From Altererythrobacter sp. (GTDB lineage: Bacteria; Pseudomonadota; Alphaproteobacteria; Sphingomonadales; Sphingomonadaceae), in the NCBI GenBank assembly GCA_024636575.1, contig JAGXGU010000098.1, positions 1 through 33,807 on the forward strand: 33,807 nt of DNA. Direction: 5' to 3'. Positions 1-7,863 of the stretch are shown here, in pieces; position 1 is the first letter of the stretch; every line of letters starts with the position of its first letter. A program made the translations under genes and the position numbers. Below the pieces are notes generated by a model. It had not been told where the DNA came from and made no database searches. It saw only the letters and a program-made list of their open reading frames with translations.

Positions 1-351
1 CAGCGCCATCCCCGCGCCCGCGCCGACCAGTGCGAACAGCGGTAGCAGCCACGCACTGGCCGAATAGCCGAACCAGAAACTCGCCACCGCGCCCAGCGCC
101 GCCATCGGAGCGATCCCGAACAGCCCCGGATCGGCCAGCGGGTTGCGAAGATAGCCCTGCATCGCCGCCCCCGCCGCGCCGAGACCTGCCCCGATAACCA
201 GCGCCAGCACGGATCGCGGCAGTCGCAATTCGGCAAGGATCACTGCGGCATTCGGCGTGGCCGCAAAGTCCAGCCATACCCGCCCCGCCAGCAATGAAAG
301 CGGCAAGGCCAGCGCGATCAGGATGAGCAGGATGGGGATCGGGCGGGTCAT
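1..351 (-). CDS. btuC: BtuC-like cobalamin ABC transporter permease (partial, N-terminal 117 residues)
   Basis: N-terminal part of a FecCD-family inner-membrane permease; the gene runs off the left edge. Visible are a first hydrophobic segment (about residues 5-22), then the family signature: RLPR at about 43-46, a GAGLGAAGAAMQ glycine/alanine helix and RNPLADPGLFGI at about 69-80. FecCD permeases import B12, haem or siderophores with a periplasmic binding protein and an ATPase. The cobalamin assignment rests on context: a B12 riboswitch, a TonB receptor and a BtuF-like protein precede it in the same direction. Its ATG (351-349) overlaps the TGA of the upstream gene (ATGA), pointing to translational coupling. 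The ATPase gene is presumably further left, outside the window. Confidence 0.85.
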   Translation of the reverse strand, partial: MTRPIPILLILIALALPLSLLAGRVWLDFAATPNAAVILAELRLPRSVLALVIGAGLGAAGAAMQGYLRNPLADPGLFGIAPMAALGAVASFWFGYSASAWLLPLFALVGAGAGMAL

Positions 352-1271
352 GTTTGCGGCTCCGCCACCACCCCCCGGCCCCCTCCTCTAAAGAGGAGGG
401 GGAGATTGCCGCGCCGCTTGTTAGCCCCCTCCTCTTCAGAGGAGGGGGTTGGGGGTGGTGACTCCGCTTCGATCTGCTCCCGCACTTCCTCCAGCCGTTC
501 CATCGCCCGGATGATCGTCGGCCCACCGCAATAGAGCAGGCCCGGATCGAACGCCGCGCGCTGCATATCGGGCAGGGCATCCAGCGCGGGGTGCAATTGC
601 GAACGTTCCTGTCCCGCCACCAACAGCAGTTCAGGCGGGCTCGCGATCACTTGTTCGAGGGAGAGATAGTCCGCCTGACCCATGCCGATCGCGGCGCTGT
701 GGCTGGAAAATCCGGCGCGGCGAAGCAGCTCGCTAACCAGCGCGCCCTCCCCCGGGACGATGCCGGACGGTTGCCACAACACGGTCGGGATCGGCGCTGC
801 GCCCGCTGCCGGGGTTGCTGCTGCCAACGCCGCATCGATTTTCGCAAGCAGCACCTCGCCCCCTACCGGATTGCCTGCCAATGCGGCGATGCGGCGGATC
901 TGGGCGTCGCTTTCGGCAATCGAGCTGGCGATCCCGAATGTTTCCACCCTGATCCCGAGATCTTCCAGTCCCGCCCGGGTGGCTGGCGGCATGAATTCGC
1001 TCGCGACGACCATATCCGGCTTCAGCGCCAGCACTTCCTCCACCGTGCCGCCCGTCACGCCGAATTGCCGCGCCCGCGCCGCATCCATCGAACTGGCGCG
1101 CGGATCGCGGCTGTAATGCGACAAGGCCAGCACCTGCTCCGGCCCGGCAAGTTCTGCCAGAATCGCATCGGTGCAGGGATTGAGGCTGACGATTGTGGGC
1201 CCAGCACTGCGGGGCTGTGCTATATGCGGAGAGGCATCCCCGCATCCCGCCACCAGCAGCGCCAAGATCAT
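348..1271 (-). CDS. btuF: BtuF-like periplasmic cobalamin-binding lipoprotein
   Basis: 307-residue substrate-binding protein of the BtuF/FecB class III type. It opens with a short hydrophobic leader and a lipobox-like LVAGC (Cys about 10), so it is probably a lipoprotein. The binding fold follows: TIVSLNPCTDAILAEL, then TVEEVLALKPDMVVA and FMPPATRAGLEDLGI, all typical of the family. ATG at 1271 was chosen because the signal peptide begins there; GTG at 1274 is equally possible, and a longer reading to 1502 would run into btuB. No clean Shine-Dalgarno is seen because a repeat hairpin (1280-1297) ends 8 nt upstream. The last ~37 residues (PPPTPSSEEEG...GVVAEPQT) are encoded by a repeat doublet and are unlikely to belong to the fold. 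The stop overlaps the btuC start. Confidence 0.87.
   Translation of the reverse strand: MILALLVAGCGDASPHIAQPRSAGPTIVSLNPCTDAILAELAGPEQVLALSHYSRDPRASSMDAARARQFGVTGGTVEEVLALKPDMVVASEFMPPATRAGLEDLGIRVETFGIASSIAESDAQIRRIAALAGNPVGGEVLLAKIDAALAAATPAAGAAPIPTVLWQPSGIVPGEGALVSELLRRAGFSSHSAAIGMGQADYLSLEQVIASPPELLLVAGQERSQLHPALDALPDMQRAAFDPGLLYCGGPTIIRAMERLEEVREQIEAESPPPTPSSEEEGANKRRGNLPLLFRGGGRGVVAEPQT
366..460. repeat. REPIN-like doublet, family A (CCCCCTCCTCT hairpins)
   Basis: Two perfect 11-bp hairpins: arms 379-389/392-402 with loop AA, and arms 425-435/438-448 with loop TC. The arm is CCCCCTCCTCT in both. They are bounded by inverted CACCACCCCC (366-375) and GGGGGTGGTG (451-460), so the whole unit is an inverted doublet, as in REPINs. 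It lies inside the btuF reading frame and is translated. Confidence 0.85.
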
Positions 1272-1279
1272 CACCCGCT

Positions 1280-1349
1280 TTCCCGCGAAGGCGGGAACCC
1301 ATTTGGCGAAGTGTTTCCTTGCCGCTCTGGGCCCCCGCCTGCGCGGGGG
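1280..1349. repeat. REPIN-like doublet, family B, between btuB and btuF
   Basis: Left hairpin: TTCCCGC (1280-1286), loop GAAG, GCGGGAA (1291-1297). Right hairpin: CCCCCGC (1332-1338), loop CTGC, GCGGGGG (1343-1349). Read outward the two are inverted copies with an inner CCCA/TGGG edge and an outer GC/AGC edge. The stems differ but each stays self-complementary. The left hairpin sits directly before the btuF start codon. The same hairpin type recurs at 9820-9839 and 10210-10227. Confidence 0.8.
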
Positions 1350-1372
1350 AGCGGAAGAAGCGGAAAGCCCTG

Positions 1373-3301
1373 TCACATTGCTGCCCTGATACCGGCGAAC
1401 ACGCCCCGCCCGGCAGTGCCAAAACCGGCAGCGGTCTGGTACTGTTCGTCCCACACATTTTCGACCCGGCCGAACAATTCGAACGTGCCCGTGACTTGCC
1501 AACTGGCCCTGAGGTCCAGCACGGCATATCCGCCAATCCGGACGCTGCCCGCCGCATCGTCGAAACTGCGCGAAACCAGCCGCAGATCACCGCCAAAGCG
1601 GAACTCTCGCAGCGTCCAGTCGGCAGACATGGTTGCCGCATGGCGCGGCCGCCGGGCCAATTGGTTGCCTTCGTTTACCGATCCGCTGGTGCGGTTTTCC
1701 GTATCGATAAAGGCATAGACGGCGCGCGCCGCGACATTTTCGGAAATGGCCATGCCGCCTTCAACCTCCACCCCCTGCGCACGGGTCAACCTGATGTTCT
1801 GATAGGTGCCAAACGGACGATCTGTGCAGATCCCGCCAATTACCCCGAAACAGGAGATGAAATCGATCTGGTTTTCGCTATCCCGGCGAAATATCGAAAG
1901 GGCGAAGAAATCGTCCAGATTGCGGTCGCCGTAATCCAGCCCGATGTCGAAACTGGCGCTGCGCTCCGCTGCCAGCGCCTGGTTACCGAAATCGGAGAAC
2001 AGCTGGAACAGTGTGGGGGCCTTGAATCCCTCGCCGAAACTGGCGCGCAGCCGCCAATCGGAACCCAGCCCAAAGGCGGCATCCGCGCCGAATGTCACCG
2101 CGCTGCCGAAACGGCTGTGATCGTCCACCCGCGCTCCGGCGTTGATCAGGAATTTCCCTTCGTGATCGAAGCTCAACTGACCATAGGCGCCGCCGATATT
2201 GGCCCTCTTCTCGGTATCGAAGGTGGATGAAAACCGGGTCCATTCGTACTCGCCGCCCAGCCGCAGGGAAAATGCGTGGTCCAGTTTCCATGTGCTGCGC
2301 ACTTCCGCCCGTTCGCTGCGGCCATCGGTGCTGAACGATGGGTCTGCGCCAAACAGCGGATCGAGACTGTCCCGTTCGATGTCCGACAGGGAAAAACTGG
2401 CGAGAACTGACACATCATCAAAGCTCAGCTCAGCGCCGGTCAATGCAGAAAATTCCCGCGTGTCCTGATATTCAGCGGTGTCTGCGAGCGAAAACAGGGG
2501 CGCGGGAAATCCGTCGATGTCGAGCCGGCCATCGGCATAACGGGCTGATCCGATCAGGCTGACCCGGTGATTGATATTCAGCCTGCCGCGCCCGCCGATC
2601 TGCCATTGGCGGAAGCCGTCCGGTTCGGTGCCGACGTCGGCAGTGGAAAAACCGTCCGTCCTGAAATATCCGCCATCGAATGCCAGTGACCCGGCATTTG
2701 CGGACAGGCCGCCGCCGGCCCGCGCATAGAAACTGCCGCGCGAACCATATTCGGCAGAGAATGCGGGATCATCCGCCGGTGCCGATGTTACCGCCAAGAC
2801 GCCGCCAATTGCCTGGCTGCCCCAGATCACGCTGTTGGAACCGCGCAGCAATTCCAGCTTGGAAATTGCGCCGGGCAGTAAGTTTCCGAAATCAAACCCT
2901 CCGCCCGGTGATGCCCGGTCTGCCACCCTTACGCCGTCGATCACCACCAGCAATTGTTCCGCCTCTGCGCCGCGGACACGCACGCCGGTAAAGCCGCCCA
3001 CGCCGCCGTTGCGGGTAATGGTGACGCCGGGCGCGCGCTGAAGAATGCGGGTCAGGTCCGGACCCTGAACAGCATCGATTTCATCCTTGCTGATAATGCT
3101 GACCGGCTGGCCGGTTGCAGTAATCCGGTCAGTCATGCCGCTGGCGACCACGGTGATATAGATTTCGCGCAAACGATGCGTCAGGACAATGGGCATGGCA
3201 TTTGCGCTGTCTGCTTCGGGCGCAGGATCGGGCAAATCCTGTGCCAATGTCGGCACAGCAAAACAGAGTGAACAACCAAGTAATAACAGATATTTGGACA
3301 T
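1373..3301 (-). CDS. btuB: BtuB-like TonB-dependent vitamin B12 receptor
   Basis: 642-residue outer-membrane receptor, close to the usual size of BtuB (about 600-650). A signal peptide (1-20, ending TLA-QD) is followed by a TonB-box-like ITVVASG (49-55), then the plug domain (QPVSIISKDEI, RILQRAPGVTITRNGG, GVRVRGAEAEQLLVVIDGVRV, RGSNSVIWGSQAIGG). A beta-barrel runs to the C-terminus, which ends GVFAGIRAAM rather than with a terminal aromatic residue. ATG at 3301 was chosen because it opens the signal peptide and has a GGAGG 4 nt upstream; a longer reading to 3511 would cross the riboswitch. It is the first gene of the operon with btuF and btuC and is controlled by the cobalamin riboswitch upstream. 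It would move cobalamin across the outer membrane using TonB energy. Confidence 0.92.
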   Translation of the reverse strand: MSKYLLLLGCSLCFAVPTLAQDLPDPAPEADSANAMPIVLTHRLREIYITVVASGMTDRITATGQPVSIISKDEIDAVQGPDLTRILQRAPGVTITRNGGVGGFTGVRVRGAEAEQLLVVIDGVRVADRASPGGGFDFGNLLPGAISKLELLRGSNSVIWGSQAIGGVLAVTSAPADDPAFSAEYGSRGSFYARAGGGLSANAGSLAFDGGYFRTDGFSTADVGTEPDGFRQWQIGGRGRLNINHRVSLIGSARYADGRLDIDGFPAPLFSLADTAEYQDTREFSALTGAELSFDDVSVLASFSLSDIERDSLDPLFGADPSFSTDGRSERAEVRSTWKLDHAFSLRLGGEYEWTRFSSTFDTEKRANIGGAYGQLSFDHEGKFLINAGARVDDHSRFGSAVTFGADAAFGLGSDWRLRASFGEGFKAPTLFQLFSDFGNQALAAERSASFDIGLDYGDRNLDDFFALSIFRRDSENQIDFISCFGVIGGICTDRPFGTYQNIRLTRAQGVEVEGGMAISENVAARAVYAFIDTENRTSGSVNEGNQLARRPRHAATMSADWTLREFRFGGDLRLVSRSFDDAAGSVRIGGYAVLDLRASWQVTGTFELFGRVENVWDEQYQTAAGFGTAGRGVFAGIRAAM

Positions 3302-3334
3302 GGAACCTCCGAAACAAGCGACATAATTGTCGCT
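3302..3334 (-). promoter_or_regulatory. btuB ribosome binding site with adjacent hairpin
   Basis: GGAGG lies 4 nt before the btuB ATG. Just upstream is a perfect 7-bp hairpin (AGCGACA at 3317-3323 with TGTCGCT at 3328-3334, 4-nt loop). It lies in the leader between riboswitch and start codon, where a translational expression platform would be expected. That role is an inference. Confidence 0.5.
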
Positions 3335-3408
3335 CACAACGGAAGGGACGCAGGACGCGCCTATCCATTTGCCTCCGACACACCCCGTCCGGCGGCTGAA
3401 CGACCGAA

Positions 3409-3590
3409 CATGGGCAGGTCTCCTGGCTCCCGGATCATGATCTGCGCCCCGCCTTCCCGGCATCCGCGAACGGATTCCAGTGGCATAATGGAGCGCAAAC
3501 TCCCCGGTCACAGTTGCGGGGGCAGCGCGAGGTTCGGGGACATCCCCTCACTCGCTTCCCTCTTAGGCTCGGTTTCCCAAGCAACCCATG
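3409..3590 (-). promoter_or_regulatory. Cobalamin (adenosylcobalamin) riboswitch
   Basis: Read on the minus strand, this has the conserved B12 riboswitch elements: CTAAGAGGGAAGC near the 5' side, GCTGCCCCCGCAACTGTGA in the core, and the B12 box GAGCCAGGAGACCTGCCC at the 3' side (about 3429-3412). A P1 helix closes it: CATGGG (3590-3585) pairs with CCCATG (3414-3409). It lies about 110 nt upstream of the btuB start. In this family, bound cobalamin represses the downstream uptake genes. No obvious intrinsic terminator follows, so control at translation is more likely. Confidence 0.95.
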
Positions 3591-3700
3591 ACGTGGGCGC
3601 GGGATTACGCGCCCCGGCGCGTTCCGGCAAGAGCCGTTAACTTCACCTGTCGCTGCGATAGGAAATTATTCAGCATTCACGTTAACCGCGGCGGCACGCA

Positions 3701-5002
3701 TTGTGCCGCATAGGGACGTTGCCAAACCTGCCATCGTTAGGGGGCGCTGCGGCTGCTACGCGACGTGGCGCGGCTTCAACGGCCCTGAAAAGTGAGAGAA
3801 CCCTGTCCCATTTACCGCCTTTTTATGACGAGCCGGCCCCGGCGGATTTCCGTATCCGGGTCAGCCGTTCGGCGCGCGGGATCGGGGCGAGGCGCACGCC
3901 CAAGCATCGCGGACGGCGCATTGCGGCGCTGGCGGCGGCCATTGCCGTACCTGCCGTTGCCGCCCCGGGTGACTGGCAGCCGCTCGATACATCGGCATTT
4001 CAGCAGACGGAACCAGCCGCCCCGACCCAGCCAATGGCATACGAATTGCCAGGCAACAGTTTTCCCGGTTCGGCCTTCTATTTTCTGGAGGATGCACCGC
4101 GGATGGTCTTTGCATCCAGCGACACGCCGACACCCCTGTTCGACATTACCGGCACCGGCAATATCGACGCGGATCAGTTGGTACAGACACATAATGCCGG
4201 CCCGGCGGCCCGCACATTCATGGCGGCGGGTGACGGGATCAGCAAGGCGCGGGCGCTGCAATGCCTGACCTCGGCCATCTATTACGAAGCCGCCAGCGAG
4301 ACACTTGGCGGGCAGCGCGCGGTGGCGCAGGTGGTGCTGAACCGCGTGGCCCACCCAAGCTATCCGGGCAGCGTCTGCGGCGTGGTCTATCAGGGCTCGG
4401 AACGGCGCACAGGTTGCCAGTTCAGCTTCACTTGTGACGGCTCGCTGGCGCGCAAACCCTCTACCTCAGGGTGGGAACGGGCGCGCGCCGTGGCGCAGGA
4501 TGCGCTTTCGGGCGAAGTCTACCAGCCGGTCGGCCTCGCCACCCATTACCATACCATCTGGATCAGCCCCTATTGGGCGCCCAGCCTCGATCCGGTCGGG
4601 ACCATCGGCGCGCACCGGTTTTATCGCTGGCGCGGCGCGGCGGGCAAACCCGGCGCATTCCGGGCGAGTTATTCGGGCAGAGAGCCATTTGCCGCCCCCT
4701 CGGTGCGCAAGAACTCCGGCCTGGCGAAAGACGCCGCCGATCCGGTGGCGCTGGCCCGCCGGTTTGCGCGCGATTACGAAGCCCTGTCCGCAGAACCGGC
4801 CGTGCCGCAACCGCCCGCCGCCCGCAATCCTGATCAGTCAGTGGCTCGCCATGCCGAAAACCGCGCGCCCGCACCTGTCTATTCCGCCGCCGTGAAGGAT
4901 CGCGGCGGAGACCGGCTGTTCACAGCGGGAAATTTGCCCGAGGCAAGCGGCATCAAGCCAGAATATGCCAATAGTGGACGATGGATTTCGGAACCTAAAT
5001 AA
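3701..5002 (+). CDS. SleB-type cell wall hydrolase, exported
   Basis: Hydrolase_2 (SleB-like) family protein that would cleave peptidoglycan. The N-terminal part is basic (RRTPKHRGRR) and followed by a hydrophobic stretch IAALAAAIAVPAVAA (about 74-88), a signal peptide or anchor. The catalytic domain runs from about 184 to 320: ALQCLTSAIYYEAASE with Glu196 as expected catalytic acid, then AVAQVVLNRV, SVCGVVYQGS, CQFSFTCDG, and THYHTIWISPYW. A low-complexity tail ends the protein. The start is uncertain: this frame has no ATG before the signal peptide, only TTG codons (3701, 3719), while an ATG at 3825 (MTSRPRRIS) is in the neighbouring frame. It is divergent from btuB. Confidence 0.8.
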   Translation: MCRIGTLPNLPSLGGAAAATRRGAASTALKSERTLSHLPPFYDEPAPADFRIRVSRSARGIGARRTPKHRGRRIAALAAAIAVPAVAAPGDWQPLDTSAFQQTEPAAPTQPMAYELPGNSFPGSAFYFLEDAPRMVFASSDTPTPLFDITGTGNIDADQLVQTHNAGPAARTFMAAGDGISKARALQCLTSAIYYEAASETLGGQRAVAQVVLNRVAHPSYPGSVCGVVYQGSERRTGCQFSFTCDGSLARKPSTSGWERARAVAQDALSGEVYQPVGLATHYHTIWISPYWAPSLDPVGTIGAHRFYRWRGAAGKPGAFRASYSGREPFAAPSVRKNSGLAKDAADPVALARRFARDYEALSAEPAVPQPPAARNPDQSVARHAENRAPAPVYSAAVKDRGGDRLFTAGNLPEASGIKPEYANSGRWISEPK

Positions 5003-5135
5003 TTGTTTTCCGGTCACCGGGCGTGAATTGCGGTTGAAAATTAACTTTCCCTCAACCCTGTATTGGAACGGGGCCTTAGTGCCCTTGGGCTTAGGAACCA
5101 GATCAGCCAATCATCTGATCAGAGGTAACTACGGC

Positions 5136-5516
5136 ATGACCGTCTATTTCGCCGCTGCGCGTACTGCAGTCCGCTCTCCTGTCGCCCGCGTGCTGTCACG
5201 TCGGACGCCGGGCCGGGCTGCAAACGACAATGGGGATATGGCCGGAATCCAGGCCAATGACAATGTGATCCATGCTGCACTGCGCCACTTCGCCAATCAC
5301 GGCATGGGCGCAGCGCGCGAAGCCCGCAAACAGGCGGAATCTGCATTTTTCGCCGGTGATCGCCAGGGATATGACTGGTGGCTGGGAATTTGCCGTGCAC
5401 TCGACAAACGGATCGCCGGACAGCTGGAAGATGGCACGAATGCCCATTCCTGCACCCTGCCTGCCACCTCTCAGCCCCACCTTGCGGCCGTCGGCAACAT
5501 TGATATTGCTTAACAA
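5136..5516 (+). CDS. Small conserved-looking protein of unknown function
   Basis: 125-residue protein not assigned to a named family. ATG at 5136 was chosen because AGAGG lies about 10 nt upstream and an upstream extension would overlap the hydrolase gene. The N-terminus is basic (TAVRSPVARVLSRRTPGR), followed by two ANDN motifs (AANDNGDM and QANDNVIH). A helical segment comes next (AALRHFANHGMGAAREARKQAESAFFAGDRQGYDWWLGICRAL as one continuous region, residues about 48-90). No signal peptide or membrane helix is seen, so it is probably cytoplasmic. ANDN motifs near the N-terminus recur in small proteins of sphingomonads, which supports a real gene but not a function. The TAA ends at 5513; the coordinates extend only to the immediate 3' end. 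Confidence 0.6.
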
Positions 5517-5639
5517 TCCCGGCCAAACGCGAACTGCATAAAAATCCCCGTAAGCCGGCGAATTTTCCGCAGGATTTGCCGCGTTTTGGTAAGGGACAAA
5601 TTAACCATTCAGTGACCTATCCTGACTAGAACAGATGTC

Positions 5640-7616
5640 ATGGCCAAGGGTGACCCTATAGCGAGGATCAAAGCGGTCCTGGCACATTTCGGACCGGGGG
5701 ATGCGTTAACGGAACGTGTCCGCCGGACACTTGTCCGTACGCTCTATTCCCAGCCCAGCAGTCTGGCCATTGGCGCCCTGGCAGGGATATTCTCTGCCGG
5801 AATCGTTGCCATCGGCAGCGGCGAACCTTTGCTCTATGTGGCATCGGCGGTCCTGGCAGTCATCGCAATCGCACGTGTTTCCGTTGCCTTCAGCATGTCA
5901 CCCGACGATACCGGCAACAGCACGCGCAAACTCGAAATGCTCTATGAAATCGGGGCCTTCAGCTACGCAATGATCCTTGGGGTCCTGGCTGCACTGACCC
6001 TGCTGCTGGAAATCGGCACACAATGGGAAGTGCTGATGACGGCCAATGCGATGTGTTACGGCGTGGGCATCTGCGCGCGTAACGCGGGCCGTCCGGCCAT
6101 TGCACTGGGGCAATTGTCACTCGCCGTTGTGCCCGTTCTTCTGGTTTGCCTGTACATCGGCTCTTTGCCCTATATCACCCTGGCCGTGACGATCGGCCTG
6201 CTGCTGCCGGCAATGGCTTCCATCACCCTGAATGTGTTCAAGGTGCTGCGCGAATCGATATCGGCAGCCGAGACCAGCGCATTGCTGGCCGAAAAGATGC
6301 AGGTTCTCGCGCGGACGGACGTCGTCACCGGCCTGGCCAATCGTGCGGGCCTCAACCATGCGATGGTCGAAACGCTGATGGATCTGCCAGATGGACAGAT
6401 GCTCGCGCTGTTCTGGCTCGATCTCGACCGGTTCAAGGAAGTGAACGACCTGCTTGGCCATCCGGTGGGGGACCGGGTGCTGTCTGAAATCGGCCGCCGG
6501 TTGCGCGCGGCATCCTCCGTCGATGCCACGGTTTCGCGCTTTGGCGGCGATGAATTCATCATCTTCTGCGAAGTATCCAGCCGTCAGGATTGCGAGAAAC
6601 TGGCCGGGCGCCTGCTGGATGAAATTATCCGCCCCGTCCGGATCGATGGGGACCGGTTGGAAGTAAGGGCCTCCATGGGTATCGCTATCCTGCCGGAAGA
6701 CGGGATCGATTCCGACACACTGATGCAGCGCGCCGATCTGGCTTTGTATCATGCCAAGGTGAACGGCAGGAACCAGACCTGTTTCTATAACCCCGCGATG
6801 AGCCGCGACCTTGTCCGCCGCCGCGAGATCGAGGCCGAATTGCGCTCCGCCATCGTCAAGAACGAATTGTCGATCTTCTTCCAGCCGATCGTCGACCTGG
6901 AAACGGGCAAGATCCGCACTTTCGAAGCATTGGTGCGCTGGTTCCACCCACAAAAGGGCGAGCTTAAACCCGATGAATTCATTCCCGTGGCCGAGGAAAC
7001 CGGGGTTATCGTCACATTGGGCAACTGGATCACCGCACAGGCGGCCAAGGCCTGCGCCGCATGGCCCGAAGATGTGACCCTGGCGGTCAATCTTTCGCCA
7101 ATGCAGATCAAGGCCCCCGGCGCTGCGCTGGGGATTCTGACTGCGCTGCGTGATGCGGGCCTGCATCCATCACGGTTGGAACTGGAAGTGACCGAAAGCC
7201 TGTTCCTGGACGATAATCATGCGACCAACAGCTTCATCGAAGAATTGTCCGCCGCCGGGGTCCGCTTTGCGCTCGACGATTTCGGGACCGGCTATTCCTC
7301 GCTCAGCTACATCCACAAATATCCGTTCAAGAAGATCAAGGTCGATCGCAGCTTCGTGTCCGGCCCCAATGTCGGACGCAAGAGCAACGCAATCATCCGG
7401 GCAGTGGCCGAATTGGGCAACACGCTCGACATGGAAATCGTCGCCGAGGGACTGGAGACCATCGAACAGGTGCAGGCCGTGCGCGACGCCGGTTGCACCC
7501 TGGGCCAGGGCTATTACTTCAGCCGCGCCGTGCCGGATTACCTCGCCGCGATGCTGCTTGCCCAGGAACGCGGTACGGACCGTGATGGCAGAGAAGTTGT
7601 GCGCCAGGCTTCCTGA
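5640..7616 (+). CDS. Membrane-bound GGDEF-EAL cyclic-di-GMP protein
   Basis: 658 residues. The N-terminal half has several predicted membrane helices (about 41-60, 63-84, 104-125, 135-148, 153-175, 178-200) without a recognised sensor domain. A GGDEF domain follows (about 220-380) with RFGGDEF at 300-306, i.e. an intact active-site motif. The position of the inhibitory RxxD site reads SSVD, so product inhibition through the I-site is probably lost. The EAL domain (about 395-645) keeps FEALVRW (EAL 429-431), VNLSP, LEVTES, DDFGTGYSS (546-554), KVDRSF and AEGLET. All usual metal and catalytic positions appear present, so it may be bifunctional or mainly a phosphodiesterase. ATG at 5640 gives a complete product. 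It stands alone, with gaps on both sides. Confidence 0.93.
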   Translation: MAKGDPIARIKAVLAHFGPGDALTERVRRTLVRTLYSQPSSLAIGALAGIFSAGIVAIGSGEPLLYVASAVLAVIAIARVSVAFSMSPDDTGNSTRKLEMLYEIGAFSYAMILGVLAALTLLLEIGTQWEVLMTANAMCYGVGICARNAGRPAIALGQLSLAVVPVLLVCLYIGSLPYITLAVTIGLLLPAMASITLNVFKVLRESISAAETSALLAEKMQVLARTDVVTGLANRAGLNHAMVETLMDLPDGQMLALFWLDLDRFKEVNDLLGHPVGDRVLSEIGRRLRAASSVDATVSRFGGDEFIIFCEVSSRQDCEKLAGRLLDEIIRPVRIDGDRLEVRASMGIAILPEDGIDSDTLMQRADLALYHAKVNGRNQTCFYNPAMSRDLVRRREIEAELRSAIVKNELSIFFQPIVDLETGKIRTFEALVRWFHPQKGELKPDEFIPVAEETGVIVTLGNWITAQAAKACAAWPEDVTLAVNLSPMQIKAPGAALGILTALRDAGLHPSRLELEVTESLFLDDNHATNSFIEELSAAGVRFALDDFGTGYSSLSYIHKYPFKKIKVDRSFVSGPNVGRKSNAIIRAVAELGNTLDMEIVAEGLETIEQVQAVRDAGCTLGQGYYFSRAVPDYLAAMLLAQERGTDRDGREVVRQAS

Positions 7617-7863
7617 TACCACCGGGCCATGCCGCGGGCCCATGCCAGGCTATGATTAGTCAGGCTCGCGGGCTCTAAACGCTACTGCGAACTATTTGCA
7701 AAGATAGTTTCGCGACACGTAGCTTTGCCAGTTGCAATCACCTCCCCTGCGGCCTAGGTCAGGGCTCGTTTTCACGGGCGCGGCATTGTCGCGGGACTCA
7801 TCCACGCGCCTACCGGTTTGGTTTTCGTCTTGTCCCGCACGCATGGAAGGACATTTCGCGCAT
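7617..7863 (+). other. Intergenic region before mdh
   Basis: About 250 nt without a supported gene. It contains a hairpin of nine base pairs with one bulged T (GCGAACTAT at 7687-7695, ATAGTTTCGC at 7704-7713). Without a T run it is not a clear terminator. The mdh promoter is expected here but I could not pick a convincing -35/-10 pair. Confidence 0.4.

Noticed and set aside
366..460. Repeat doublet as a CRISPR array or a terminator pair
   Set aside because: There is no regular spacer pattern and no T run, and the region is inside a coding frame.
1272..1502. N-terminal extension of btuF up to 1502
   Set aside because: It would translate the repeat hairpins and overlap the end of btuB; the signal peptide starts at 1271.
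3302..3511. N-terminal extension of btuB up to 3511
   Set aside because: It would translate the 3' part of the riboswitch; the signal peptide and SD fit the ATG at 3301.
7732..7863. N-terminal extension of mdh
   Set aside because: The extra 44 residues are not mdh-like and a good ATG lies right before the Rossmann fold.
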